Under the pieces are notes generated by a model that saw only the letters and a program-made list of their open reading frames with translations, had not been told where the DNA came from and made no database searches. A stretch of DNA of 64,000 bases from Kribbella sp. NBC_01245 (GTDB lineage Bacteria > Actinomycetota > Actinomycetes > Propionibacteriales > Kribbellaceae), in contig NZ_CP108487.1 of the NCBI RefSeq assembly GCF_036226525.1, positions 5,580,001 to 5,644,000 of the forward strand, written 5' to 3'. Of this stretch, positions 25,897 to 34,977 are shown one piece after another. Every line of letters starts with the position of its first letter. The stretch's first letter is position 1. Both the position numbers and the translations under genes were made by a program.

Positions 25897-25952
25897 CCTG
25901 GTCACAAGGGCCCGATGAACGACGACACGCCGCGTCACAAGGGTCCGATGAA
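25897..25952. repeat. Two-unit fragment of the 33-bp repeat (R4)
   Basis: Two direct 33-bp-period units, each with GTCACAAGGG(C/T)CCGATGAAC, stand between the convergent oxidoreductase and permease genes. The core hairpin and the opposite arm of elements R1-R3 are absent. Confidence 0.85.
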
Positions 25953-25960
25953 CAAAAAGC

Positions 25961-26794
25961 CTAGGTGGTGGTGGAGCCGGAGGTTAGGCCGGTTAGGAGG
26001 TGGCGTTGGAGGAGGAGGGTGAGGAGGACTGGGGGGAGGGTGGCGAGGACGCCGCCGGCGGCGATGAGGCCGAAGTCGGAGGAGAACTTGCCGGTGAATT
26101 CGGCGATCGCCACGGGGATGGTCTTGGCGGTGCCGGTGGACGTGAAGATCAACGCGTAGAGGAACTCGTCCCACGCGAGCAGGAAGCCGAACATCGCGGT
26201 GGCGACCAGGCCGGGGCGGGCCAAGGGCAGGACGACGCGGAAGAGGGCACCGAGGCGCGAGCAGCCGTCGACGCGGGCGGCGTCTTCCAACTCGGCCGGC
26301 AGGGTGAGGTAGAAGTTGCTCATCGTCCAAAGGCAGAACGGCGTGACGATCGAGCAGTACGTGATGATCAAGCCGAGCTTGGTGTCGAGCAATCCGAGAT
26401 TGGCCATCGCCAGGTAGAGCGGAATGACCAGCGCGATCGGCGGCAACATATAGATCGCCAAGAACGCGAACAACGTCGTACGGCGCATCCGGAACCGCAA
26501 TCGCGCAAAGGCGTATCCGCCCAGCGATCCGACGACCAGCGAGATGACCGTGGTCGCGCTCGCCACCACCAGGCTGTTCAGCATCGAGACGCGGAAGCCG
26601 TCGGACGCGGGCGACGAGAAGAGCTCGCGATAGCGCGACAGCGTCGGGTCCGACGGAAACCAATGGACCTCGACGAGATCGGAAGGCGCGGAGATGCTCG
26701 AGATCGCCAGCCACGCGAGCGGCGCCAGCACCACCACGGCGAGCAGGCCTGCCATGGCGTACATGAAAACGAAGTACCTGCGGCTCGGACGCAT
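25961..26794 (-). CDS. Carbohydrate ABC transporter permease (MalG-like)
   Basis: A 277-residue inner-membrane permease with six hydrophobic segments. The cytoplasmic coupling loop reads LEDAARVDGCSRLGALFRVVLPLARPG, the EAA motif of MalG-type sugar permeases. The start ATG 26794 overlaps the upstream permease stop by one base; a GTG one codon earlier is equally possible. It is the last gene of the binding protein, permease, permease operon. No ATP-binding subunit is present here, so a shared MsiK-type ATPase encoded elsewhere is expected, as is usual in actinomycetes. Confidence 0.92.
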   Translation of the reverse strand: MRPSRRYFVFMYAMAGLLAVVVLAPLAWLAISSISAPSDLVEVHWFPSDPTLSRYRELFSSPASDGFRVSMLNSLVVASATTVISLVVGSLGGYAFARLRFRMRRTTLFAFLAIYMLPPIALVIPLYLAMANLGLLDTKLGLIITYCSIVTPFCLWTMSNFYLTLPAELEDAARVDGCSRLGALFRVVLPLARPGLVATAMFGFLLAWDEFLYALIFTSTGTAKTIPVAIAEFTGKFSSDFGLIAAGGVLATLPPVLLTLLLQRHLLTGLTSGSTTT

Positions 26795-27672
26795 CACACA
26801 CCCGCCATCTGGTTCTGCCGGAGCAGCCTGAGGTAGACCATCGCGAGCGCACCGACGGCGATGACGATCAGGTAGGCCAGCGCGGCGCCGTACCCGAAGA
26901 GCTGGTTCGAGAACGCCTGCAAATATGTATAGAACGCGACCGTCTGCGTGCCCGAGGCCGGGCCGCCGCCCGTCATCACGTAGATGATGTCGAAGACCTT
27001 GAACGCTTCGATCGTGCGAAGTACCAATACGACAGCGAGAGTTGGTTTTAGAAGCGGTACGACGATCGACCAGAAGGTACGCCAGGCGCTCGCGCCGTCC
27101 ATCAGCGCTGCCTCGCGGACCGACACCGGGATGGTCTGCAGCCCGGCCAGCAGGAAGAACGCGACGATCGAGGTGTTCTTCCAGACGTCCGCGACGATGA
27201 CCGCGTTCAACGCCAGGAACGGCGAGCCGAGCCATTGCGTATCGGTCCCGAGCAGCGCGTTCAGGACGCCGTACTGGCCGTTGTAGATCCAGCGCCAGAG
27301 AGCACCGTTCACGATTGTGGGCAGTGCCCACGGAAGGACGACCAGGCTTCGCCACAACCACTTGAACCGCAGCGGCGCGTTCAGCAGCAGCGCCACGCCC
27401 ATGCCGAGTACCAGTTCGGCCAGCGTCGAGACCAGCGTGAAGTACGCCGTATGACCGAGCACCGGGTAGAACGACGGATCGGCGAAGGCCTTGGTGTAGT
27501 TGGCCAGCCCGACGAACGGGTATGACCCCGGCATCGGACTGTCCACGTCGAACAGCGAGATCAGCAACGTCCGGATGACCGGGTAGATCACCACCCCGAA
27601 GACGACCACCGTTGCCGGAAGCAACAACAGCAACGCCAACCTGCCCTCACCCCGGGCACGAAGTGAACTCAC
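26794..27672 (-). CDS. Carbohydrate ABC transporter permease (MalF-like)
   Basis: A 292-residue permease with six membrane segments and the EAA loop VREAALMDGASAWRTFWSIVVPLLKPT. It pairs with the MalG-like permease to form the channel for an unidentified sugar. It overlaps the binding-protein stop by ATGA (27669-27672), so the three genes are tightly coupled. Confidence 0.92.
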   Translation of the reverse strand: MSSLRARGEGRLALLLLLPATVVVFGVVIYPVIRTLLISLFDVDSPMPGSYPFVGLANYTKAFADPSFYPVLGHTAYFTLVSTLAELVLGMGVALLLNAPLRFKWLWRSLVVLPWALPTIVNGALWRWIYNGQYGVLNALLGTDTQWLGSPFLALNAVIVADVWKNTSIVAFFLLAGLQTIPVSVREAALMDGASAWRTFWSIVVPLLKPTLAVVLVLRTIEAFKVFDIIYVMTGGGPASGTQTVAFYTYLQAFSNQLFGYGAALAYLIVIAVGALAMVYLRLLRQNQMAGV

Positions 27673-28955
27673 GACTGCAGCAGGCCGTTCGCCTTGGTGG
27701 CAGCGTCATCCAGAGCCTTCTGCGCCGGCTTCCGCCCGAGCAACGCGTTCTGCAATTCGGCCTGCAATGCCTGCGAGATCGCGTTGTACGCCTTCACCTG
27801 CGGCCGGAGAATCAGGTCATCCAACTGCTTCTCCGCGGCAGCCACCACCGCCGGGTTGGTCTTCATCACCACCGCGTCGTCGTACGACCTCTTCCACACC
27901 GGCAGCGAACTCACGGCAAACTGGTTCTGCACCTCCCGGCTGGTCAGATACGAGATGTACTTGAACGCGGCAGCCTGGTTTTTGCTCCCGGCAGTCACGC
28001 ACAACGCCATGCTCCCGTTCACGCCCGGACGACCCGCCGAACCGGACGGCGTCTGCACCACCTTGACCTTGCCCGCGATCTTGCTCTGCTTCGGGTCATT
28101 GGCCGCGCCGTACATGTACGTCCAGTTGAGCACCGCGCTGGCCTGCCCGGCGGAGAAGATCTTGCGTACGTCCTCCTCGAGCGACTGCGTCGAGCTTGGA
28201 TTGGTCAGACCGTCCACGATGGTCTGACGCATGAACTCCAGCGCCTGCACGCCACCACCGGTGTTGAACGCGGCCCGGCCCGAGTCGTCCAGGAACTTGC
28301 CGCCCATCGCGCCGAGCAGCTGGGTGTAGTCGCAGACCAGGGCTTCCGCCTGCTGCCACGACCACATCAACGGGTACTTCGTCACCCCGGCGGAACGGAG
28401 CTTGCGTGCCGCCGCGAGCACGCCGTCCCACGTGTCCAGCTCACCCGGATCGACCTTCGCAATCTTGAGGTGGGCGTCGTTGTAGAAGAGGTATTTGGTG
28501 TCGAGGATCCACGGCACGCCGTACAGCTTCTTCTCGTACTCCGCCGTCGCGATCGCGCCCGCGAGCATGCCGCTCTTCCACTCGGCCGGCCATTGCGAGG
28601 TCACGTCCGACACCATCCGCTTGCCACCGAACTCGGCCGGCCAGATCACGTCGATCAGCACCACGTCGTACGTCCCGGCCGGGGCCGCGGCGACGATCTT
28701 GTCGTGCAGCGCCTCGTACGCGACGAACTCGGGTAGCACCTTGATGTCCGGGTTCGCGGTCTGGAACGCGGCGGTCATTTTGGTGATATCGGCCTCGGGA
28801 TAACCGGCCTGTTTCATGAACAGGACCCGGATCTCGCCCTTGCCGCTGCCCTGGTCGCCTGTCTGGGCGCTCTTGCCACAGCCCGCCAGCACGGCGGCCA
28901 GACCGAGACCACCGGCGGTGCGCAACGCTGTCCGGCGGGAGAAGACATCGTTCAT
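27669..28955 (-). CDS. Sugar ABC transporter substrate-binding lipoprotein
   Basis: A 428-residue extracellular solute-binding protein (family 1). The N-terminus has twin arginines (SRRTALR, residues 6-12) and lipobox LAGC with Cys at about residue 26, so it is probably a Tat-exported lipoprotein. Mature motifs such as YDVVLIDVIWPAEFGGK and LYGVPWILDTKYLFYN are typical of sugar binders. First gene of the transporter operon; a ROK operator lies just upstream at 28980-28998. The neighbouring kinase and glycosidase suggest an amino sugar or oligosaccharide as ligand (inference). Confidence 0.92.
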   Translation of the reverse strand: MNDVFSRRTALRTAGGLGLAAVLAGCGKSAQTGDQGSGKGEIRVLFMKQAGYPEADITKMTAAFQTANPDIKVLPEFVAYEALHDKIVAAAPAGTYDVVLIDVIWPAEFGGKRMVSDVTSQWPAEWKSGMLAGAIATAEYEKKLYGVPWILDTKYLFYNDAHLKIAKVDPGELDTWDGVLAAARKLRSAGVTKYPLMWSWQQAEALVCDYTQLLGAMGGKFLDDSGRAAFNTGGGVQALEFMRQTIVDGLTNPSSTQSLEEDVRKIFSAGQASAVLNWTYMYGAANDPKQSKIAGKVKVVQTPSGSAGRPGVNGSMALCVTAGSKNQAAAFKYISYLTSREVQNQFAVSSLPVWKRSYDDAVVMKTNPAVVAAAEKQLDDLILRPQVKAYNAISQALQAELQNALLGRKPAQKALDDAATKANGLLQS

Positions 28956-28979
28956 GAGGCACTCCGAGTTCAGTTAATT

Positions 28980-28998
28980 GTTAAGCAGCCTGCCTAAC
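28980..28998. promoter_or_regulatory. ROK-type operator in the divergent sugar promoter
   Basis: A 9-1-9 palindrome with one mismatch: GTTAAGCAG, C, CTGCCTAAC, preceded by AGTTAATT. It lies between the binding-protein gene and the divergent ROK gene. Confidence 0.75.
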
Positions 28999-29045
28999 TT
29001 ACGGGAAGTATCATCAGCTCAGCCGAGGCGAGTCAAGGAGATGCG

Positions 29046-30191
29046 GTGAATAGAGCTGTCGCGGGCACACCCAGTGCCGAGGTCGTGCTGCGCAGCCTGC
29101 TCAGCCAGACCGAGCCGCGAACGCGCTCCGAGCTGTCCGTGGCCTGCGAGCTTTCCCGCCCGACCGTCTTCGGCGCGATCGAGCGACTCGAGGCCCTCGG
29201 CCTGGCCGCGCCCCTCGCGCAACGGAGCGGTCTACCGGGAAGAACGGCCACGCTGTACGGCGTTCCGCCCGCAGCTGGTTGCGTGGCCGGCGTCGACATC
29301 GGTGGTACCAACCTGCGCGCCGCCGTCTGCGATCTCAGCGGTACGCCGTTGGCCGAGATGCGCCGGGCCACCCGTGCTCGCGGCGCCGCGAGCGTGGTGC
29401 GTCAGGCCGTCGAGCTCTTGGCCGAGACCAGGGCAAAGGCCAAGCGAACCGGCGTACCGCTACTCGCCGCGGGCGTGGCCATCCCGGGCGTGGTCAACCG
29501 GCACGACCCGATGGTCCGGTACGCGTGGAACGTCGGCCAGCAACAGCCATACGACTTCTACTCCCAGTTGTCCGAGTCGATCGACGGCCCGGTGCTGCTG
29601 GAGAACAACGTCAACCTGGCGGCCATCGGCGAGCACCGGCACGGCGCCGGCCGGACCGCGGAGACGTTCGCGGTGATCGCCATCGGCACGGGCGTCGGCG
29701 CCGGCATCATGCACAACGGCCGCCTGCTGCGCGGGGCGCACGGCGCTGCCGGGGAAGTCGCGTTCCTGCCGACGGGCCATGCGGATCGACGCGGGCCTCA
29801 CGACTCGGCCGACGAGGCGGGTGGCGCCGCGCTGTTGCGGGAGGCGCAAGCGCTCACGAGCTCGGCCAAGGATGTGGCCGATCTCTTTGAGCAGGCGAGG
29901 CGCGGTGAGCAACCCGCGTTGTCCCTGGTCGAGGACGAGTGCCGCCGGATCGGCGAGATCGTCGCCTCGATCTGCGCCGTCGTCGATCCCGAAACCGTCA
30001 TTCTCAGTGGCGGTATCGGCGACAACGACTATCTCGTCGCCCGGGTGGCGGAGCTCGCGGCGGACCTGCCGGTGGCGCCGGCCGTCGTCCGCTCCGCACT
30101 CGGCGAACGGGCGAGTCTGGCCGGCGCCATCGCGACCGCCGTGGACCACGCGGCCGGGCAATTGCTCGGCCGCGTGCAGAACGTCAGCTGA
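29046..30191 (+). CDS. ROK family transcriptional regulator
   Basis: A 381-residue ROK repressor: winged helix at residues 10-70 (TRSELSVACELSRPTVFGAIERLEALG), then a sugar-kinase-like domain with GVDIGGTNLRAAV, LLENNVNLAAIGEH and AIGTGVGAGIMHNG. The zinc-binding cysteine cluster of ROK proteins is absent: after GAAGEVAFLP the sequence has no CxCG motif. It probably senses a sugar and represses the divergent transporter operon. The start GTG 29046 follows AGGAG. Its last eight bases overlap the convergent DUF4091 gene. Confidence 0.92.
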   Translation: MNRAVAGTPSAEVVLRSLLSQTEPRTRSELSVACELSRPTVFGAIERLEALGLAAPLAQRSGLPGRTATLYGVPPAAGCVAGVDIGGTNLRAAVCDLSGTPLAEMRRATRARGAASVVRQAVELLAETRAKAKRTGVPLLAAGVAIPGVVNRHDPMVRYAWNVGQQQPYDFYSQLSESIDGPVLLENNVNLAAIGEHRHGAGRTAETFAVIAIGTGVGAGIMHNGRLLRGAHGAAGEVAFLPTGHADRRGPHDSADEAGGAALLREAQALTSSAKDVADLFEQARRGEQPALSLVEDECRRIGEIVASICAVVDPETVILSGGIGDNDYLVARVAELAADLPVAPAVVRSALGERASLAGAIATAVDHAAGQLLGRVQNVS

Positions 30192-33100
30192 CGTTGATCT
30201 CGTCCACGAAGATGTACTCGGCATAGCTGCCCCACGTCTTCGTCATCCGCACCTGCACATACCTGGCTTCGGTTTGACTGAACGCCAGGTCGAACCATCG
30301 TGCGGTCGGCGCCGACATCCGTGCCAGCTCGGTGAAGTCGGTCCCGTTCGTGCTGGTCAGGACGACCACCTGGTCCGGCCGATAGTTGTGCACGCCGTCC
30401 AGGTACTCCCGCACGGCGACGCGGCTGATCGGTTTGACCACGCCGAGGTCCAGGTCGACCGTCGCGGTCCCGGTCGTACCCGGCGTGAACTGGTACGCGT
30501 ACGACAGGCCGTCGGTGTAGTGCCCGGCCAGGATCCCGTCCGTCGACTCCGACCCGGTGTCCTGGTACGGCGGGTCCTTCGGCGCCGACGAGGTGTACGA
30601 CGCGGGGATGACCCGTTCGGACGAACCGTAGGCCTCGATCTCGTCCAGGAACAGGTAGTCCGCGAAGTAGCCATGCGTCTTGGTGAACCGAAGCGTGAGG
30701 TTGCGGGTCTCGACTGCCGGGAAGGTCAGGTCGTACCAGCCATCCACGTGTACGATCGACTCGGCCACAACGTTGCCATTGGCAATGACTTGGACTTTGT
30801 CGGGCGCATAGTCGTGTACGCCGTCCGAGAACGCCGCCGCCCTGGCGCGAGACACGTTTCGCGTCGAGCCGAGGTCGATCGTCACATCCTTAAGGTGGGT
30901 GCCGACCGGTAGGTGGTACCCGTAGCCCAGGCCGTCCGTGTAACCGCCCGCGCCCTTGCCGTCGGTCGACTCGCCACCCGCATCGGCGTACGCGGGATCG
31001 AGGTGGGTCGCCGTCTTCGTATACGTCCGGCCCCAGGCCAGGTTCGCTGCCTGCTGGTCCGTCTCGTAGACCTCGATCTCGCCGACGAACATCACGTTCG
31101 CCTTCTCGGTATAGGTCTTGGTCAGCGCCACTTTCACGAATCGCGCAGGCACAGACCCGAACCGCAGGTCGTACCAGACGTTCGCCGCGCCATCCGCCGT
31201 ACGACGTGAGGCCCGTTGCACGAAACGCTGGCCGTCCACACTCGTCAGCACCTGCACCTGGTCAGGCCGATAGCTCGGGTATTCCTCGTAGGCATGGAGT
31301 TTCGCGGTATCCACCTGCTTGACCGAACTCAGGTCGATCGTCAACTCGACCGTATGCGCCTTGCCATCCTTCGGCCCGGCATAACCATGCGTAAGGCCAT
31401 CGCCATAGGCGTCCGCGAGCACGCCGTCGGTCGACTCGATCCCCGAGCTGTCGGGATAGACCGGCGCTGCGGGGGTCTTGACGATCTTGCCTCCGGCAAC
31501 GTTCGTCCTCGCCAGCGCGGCGCCGTTGACCTCGACACTGGCCAGACCTCCAGTTGTCTCGAGCTTGAGGTATCGCGTCTTCACGTTCAGCGCGGACGCC
31601 CGCGCGCTCGCCGGGACGACGGTCCACTTGGCCGCGTCGTACGAGATGGAGAGCTTGACCGCCGCCGGGTTCGACCAGGTCAGTTTGAGTACGTCGACCT
31701 GGGTCTGCCGGCCGAGGTCGAGCTGCAACGTGCCCGCGCCGTCCGGCTGCCAGTTGGTCGACGCCTCACCGTCGATCGCGTTCTGCGCCACGCCACTCGA
31801 GGCCGTCGCGGTCGCCGTACGGGCCACGTCCGTGATGGCTCGGCCCTCGGCGGCGTCGAGTACGTAGCGCCGTACTCGCTGGATGTAGTTGGTGTCGGGC
31901 GTGTACTTGTCGCCGAGTGGAACGAGTCCGGCGGCGAGGTTCTTCGCCAAGGCGGGATCGGTTTTGCCCAGCAGGTTCAGGACCTCGTAGTCCTCGATGC
32001 CGTCGCGCAGGGACTCGTAACGGACGGTGGTCTGGAGGGTGTTCCGGGCGGGGTCGGCGTCGGGCAGGACGATGTAGCCGTCGCCCTTGACCTCCTGAGA
32101 GTCGAGCTTGAAGCGCCAGTTGTTGAAGGCCCAGTGCAGATAGCCTGTCGCGCCGCGGGAATAGGCGAACCAGGCGGTCTGGCGTTGGTGCCATTGCGGC
32201 TGGTCGATGAAGCGGTTGAGGAAATTGTGGGTCGGGATGTTGCAGTTGTAGATCCAGAGCTCCTTGCCTGGAGCAAGGGCCTGGTCCCAGGCGGTCGGGC
32301 GCTGGCTGTAGTTCATCAGGTTCGGGATCATGATGTCGGTCTGCGGCGCCAGCGCGCTCGCCCAGGGGTCGTGGAACATCGCGTCACCGATCTTGACGTC
32401 CGGCCAGTGCGCGCGGACCTTCTTCGCGACGCCCTCCCAGCCGACCTTGCCGTGGTCCCCCTGCGGCTCATCGCCGACGTGCATCCACCACTTGTCGGTC
32501 CAGCCCTTGGCGGCAACGTGGTTCTTCAGTGCGGGCACGAACTGCCGCAGCCAGTTGTCGGTCTCGCCGTCGTCCCACGGGCTCCAGGCCAGCTTGCCGT
32601 CGGAGCCGAGCCTGCCGACGTCCCACTTGGTCCAATAGCCCGGGCCGCCGGCCAGCCAGAAACCCTCGATCCGCTTGATCCCGCCACGAGCGAGGACGAA
32701 GTCGACCAACTGGTCCAACCGGCTCCAGTTGAAGTGGTACGTGCCGTCCGCGTTCCGGCGACTGCCCGCGTCGAGCAGCAGGCGCAGTACTGGCACGGTC
32801 AGGTTGTTGGTGCGGTGCGCCTTCCATTCCTTGGTCACGTTGTCGAGCAGCGCCCACCATTGCGGGCTGTACTTGTCGTGACCGTAGAACTGCTTGATCG
32901 TGTCCGGCTGCTCCTGGTCGGCGTTGATCTCGCCGCCGAAGAGGTTCCACATGACGTTCGTGTAGCTGCCATTACTTGCCTCAGGCAACGTCACGGCGCG
33001 GACGTCGATCTCGACCGGCACCACTGTGTCGCCCTGCGTCGTACTGACTGTGGCGGTGCCCTGGTAGAGGCCGCCGGGGGTCGTCGGCGGTACGAACGCG

Positions 33101-33594
33101 CGGATCCAGATCGGCTGCGTCGTCCGCGCGGGAACGGTGGTGGTCAGCTCGTTCGACAGGGTGTCGGGGAACTTGGCGGGCGCCTTCCGGATCACCGGGT
33201 AGACGGGTTGATTGCCGCCGAAGACCGAGTTCGCGTTGAGATCGACGTGTTTGACGAACTTGTACTCGAGGTTGCCCGGGCTGATCGTGCCGGTCGCACT
33301 TCGCAGCTCCGAGAAGGTCACTCCGCTGATCGTGGTCGCCTCGTTGCGGCGAAGGACGATCTGGCCGCCCTCGTACTCGTTGCGTGCGGTGTCGAGACGC
33401 AGGGTCGAACCCGCCTCGGCAGACGGATGCGAGTCCTGAAACACACTCGTGTACGCCGACTCGGTCCAAATCCCCGTCGGCGTCGGCAAGGCCGCCGCGG
33501 CAGGTTGGGCCGACGTGGTTTGAATCGACATGGTCAAGATGGATGCGATCACCACGGCCGGCAGCACCGCACCGACTCTCCGCGCGACTTTCAC
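30184..33594 (-). CDS. Secreted GH123-like (DUF4091) glycoside hydrolase with discoidin-like repeats
   Basis: A 1136-residue exported protein. GTG 33594 follows GGAGGGGAG and gives a signal peptide ending near AQPAAAA. An N-terminal beta-sandwich (to about 215) leads to a catalytic barrel with the adjacent D375-E376 pair in MHVGDEPQGD, the arrangement used by GH123 N-acetyl-beta-galactosaminidases. After about residue 600 come an F5/8-type domain and three related repeats, each opening with ESTDG and containing YRPDQVQV or a variant, probably glycan-binding. Activity on GalNAc glycans is inferred from family only. It lies downstream of a GntR gene on the same strand. Confidence 0.85.
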   Translation of the reverse strand: MKVARRVGAVLPAVVIASILTMSIQTTSAQPAAAALPTPTGIWTESAYTSVFQDSHPSAEAGSTLRLDTARNEYEGGQIVLRRNEATTISGVTFSELRSATGTISPGNLEYKFVKHVDLNANSVFGGNQPVYPVIRKAPAKFPDTLSNELTTTVPARTTQPIWIRAFVPPTTPGGLYQGTATVSTTQGDTVVPVEIDVRAVTLPEASNGSYTNVMWNLFGGEINADQEQPDTIKQFYGHDKYSPQWWALLDNVTKEWKAHRTNNLTVPVLRLLLDAGSRRNADGTYHFNWSRLDQLVDFVLARGGIKRIEGFWLAGGPGYWTKWDVGRLGSDGKLAWSPWDDGETDNWLRQFVPALKNHVAAKGWTDKWWMHVGDEPQGDHGKVGWEGVAKKVRAHWPDVKIGDAMFHDPWASALAPQTDIMIPNLMNYSQRPTAWDQALAPGKELWIYNCNIPTHNFLNRFIDQPQWHQRQTAWFAYSRGATGYLHWAFNNWRFKLDSQEVKGDGYIVLPDADPARNTLQTTVRYESLRDGIEDYEVLNLLGKTDPALAKNLAAGLVPLGDKYTPDTNYIQRVRRYVLDAAEGRAITDVARTATATASSGVAQNAIDGEASTNWQPDGAGTLQLDLGRQTQVDVLKLTWSNPAAVKLSISYDAAKWTVVPASARASALNVKTRYLKLETTGGLASVEVNGAALARTNVAGGKIVKTPAAPVYPDSSGIESTDGVLADAYGDGLTHGYAGPKDGKAHTVELTIDLSSVKQVDTAKLHAYEEYPSYRPDQVQVLTSVDGQRFVQRASRRTADGAANVWYDLRFGSVPARFVKVALTKTYTEKANVMFVGEIEVYETDQQAANLAWGRTYTKTATHLDPAYADAGGESTDGKGAGGYTDGLGYGYHLPVGTHLKDVTIDLGSTRNVSRARAAAFSDGVHDYAPDKVQVIANGNVVAESIVHVDGWYDLTFPAVETRNLTLRFTKTHGYFADYLFLDEIEAYGSSERVIPASYTSSAPKDPPYQDTGSESTDGILAGHYTDGLSYAYQFTPGTTGTATVDLDLGVVKPISRVAVREYLDGVHNYRPDQVVVLTSTNGTDFTELARMSAPTARWFDLAFSQTEARYVQVRMTKTWGSYAEYIFVDEINVS

Positions 33595-33669
33595 GACATC
33601 TCCCCTCCGGAGGACTGGCCTATCTGGCCATCGTGTTCGGGAGGTGGGGTGGGTTCTAGCCTTTCGATG

Positions 33670-33680
33670 TAGACGGACTA
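33670..33680. promoter_or_regulatory. Possible GntR operator before the DUF4091 gene
   Basis: The short imperfect palindrome TAGAC G GACTA sits in the 101-base gap between the GntR stop and the DUF4091 start, where a GntR site controlling the hydrolase would be expected. It is short, so support is weak. Confidence 0.35.
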
Positions 33681-33695
33681 GGCCGCTCTGTCGTG

Positions 33696-34436
33696 TCAGG
33701 GGCTGGTTGGGTCCGCTCCGGGGGTGGGGGTCATGCGGAGTTCGGCGGTGAAGGCGTAGCGGTCGCCGCGGTAGACGGCGGTGGTGCATTCGAAGACGCG
33801 CTCGCGGCGGTCGAAGCTCACGCCGTACGAGGCCAGGCAGGGCTGAGTGGTCGGGATGTCCAGCCAGTCGGCGGTCTTGGCGTCGGGCATCGTCGGTTCG
33901 AGCTTGGACGTACCGCTGACGAGCTCGATCCTGTAGCGATCACCGAGCAATTCGTACAGGGAACCGTTGAGGTCCACCGCCTCGATCCCGGGCACGTAAC
34001 TACCGGGCAAAGCCGTACGCTCAACCACCATCGGCAGATCGTCGGCCAACCGCAGCCGGGTGAACGTGACGACCTGATCGCCGACGGCAATCCGCAACCG
34101 GCGCGCGACCGCTCGCTCGGCCCGGACCCGGCGGAACTCCAGCGTCTTTGTCCCCGGCCGCATCCCCCGGCGGCGGATGTCCTCGGAGAACGACATCATG
34201 CCGAGCCACTTCGCGACCTTCGGGCGAGCGGTGTACGTACCACTGCCATGCCGACGCACCAGCAACTCCTCGATCACCAACTCGTCGACGGCGCGCCGCA
34301 AGGTCATCCGCGCCACGTTCCACCGGGCCGCCAGCTCCCGCTCGGCCGGCAACGCGACGCCTTCGGGCAACGAGTCGATCAAGTTCAGCAACAAGGCCCG
34401 GATCTCAGCAGCCTTCCCCGGCAACGAACTACGCAT
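33696..34436 (-). CDS. GntR family regulator with UTRA domain
   Basis: A 246-residue HutC-subfamily regulator: winged helix at residues 10-75 (LPAERELAARWNVARMTLRRAVDELVIEELLVRRHGSGTYT is diagnostic as a whole) and a UTRA ligand domain at about 95-235. HutC/NagR-type proteins often sense amino-sugar phosphates. It is immediately upstream of the GH123-like gene in the same direction, so that gene is its likely target. Repeat element R3 begins about 100 bases upstream. Confidence 0.92.
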   Translation of the reverse strand: MRSSLPGKAAEIRALLLNLIDSLPEGVALPAERELAARWNVARMTLRRAVDELVIEELLVRRHGSGTYTARPKVAKWLGMMSFSEDIRRRGMRPGTKTLEFRRVRAERAVARRLRIAVGDQVVTFTRLRLADDLPMVVERTALPGSYVPGIEAVDLNGSLYELLGDRYRIELVSGTSKLEPTMPDAKTADWLDIPTTQPCLASYGVSFDRRERVFECTTAVYRGDRYAFTAELRMTPTPGADPTSP

Positions 34437-34540
34437 CCCCTCTCCCTACACCCCAACCCCCACCCCCAAAACCCCTTCGACCACCATCCAATCCCGCCCC
34501 CCCGCGACAGCCACCCGCCCCCTTTCCGTTCGCCCGCCCC

Positions 34541-34862
34541 CTTTCCGTTCATCGGGCCCTTGTGACCCGGCGTGTCGGCATTCATCGGTCCCTTGTGACC
34601 GGACCCCGGCGTGTCATCCGGCCCTAGTTACCAGGCGTGTCGCCGTTCAGCGGTCCCTTGTGACCACCAGTAGCGCGCCCTCTCTCGACGTTCCGACGTG
34701 CACCTCCTGACCAAGCCATGCGTGAGTCCGCCGGGCGCCTTCCCTTTGCATTCATTCGTCGGAATCCGCCCTCCCAGCTCAGCTGACCCGCACGGGCAGG
34801 CGGCGGCTGAGGGCGGATTCCGACGAATGAATGCAAAGGGAAGGCGCCCGATGAACGGAAAG
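34541..34862. repeat. Nested inverted-repeat element R3
   Basis: The core hairpin has perfect 42-bp arms at 34732-34773 and 34809-34850 around a 35-base loop. Perfect 17-base outer repeats (34541-34557, 34846-34862) bound the element. Four 33-bp units lie on the left in inverted orientation, matching the right flank of R1 read backwards, including the shortened unit; the right flank is reduced to half a unit. Unlike R1, R2 and R4 it stands between divergent genes. The rest of the 621-base gap holds no gene apart from an operator at 34978-35010. Confidence 0.92.
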
Positions 34863-34977
34863 GACGGCGGCGGACGGGCGGAAGGTTCGTGGCGACGCCG
34901 TGCGGCGGTGGGCGGGGCGCGCGGTTTGTGGCGGCGGCGTGAGGGCGGTGGGCGTGGGGGAGGGCCGGATTGCTTGG

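Noticed and set aside
31216-33672. 818-codon plus-strand frame opposite the DUF4091 gene
   Set aside because: High-GC antisense shadow; composition is Arg/Val/Asp-rich without domains, while the minus strand has a signal peptide, catalytic motif and repeats.
34385-34836. Open frames across R1-R4 encoding peptides with HKGPMNG-like repeats
   Set aside because: They are translations of the 33-bp DNA repeat, occur in different frames and strands in each copy, and lack consistent starts or ribosome binding sites.
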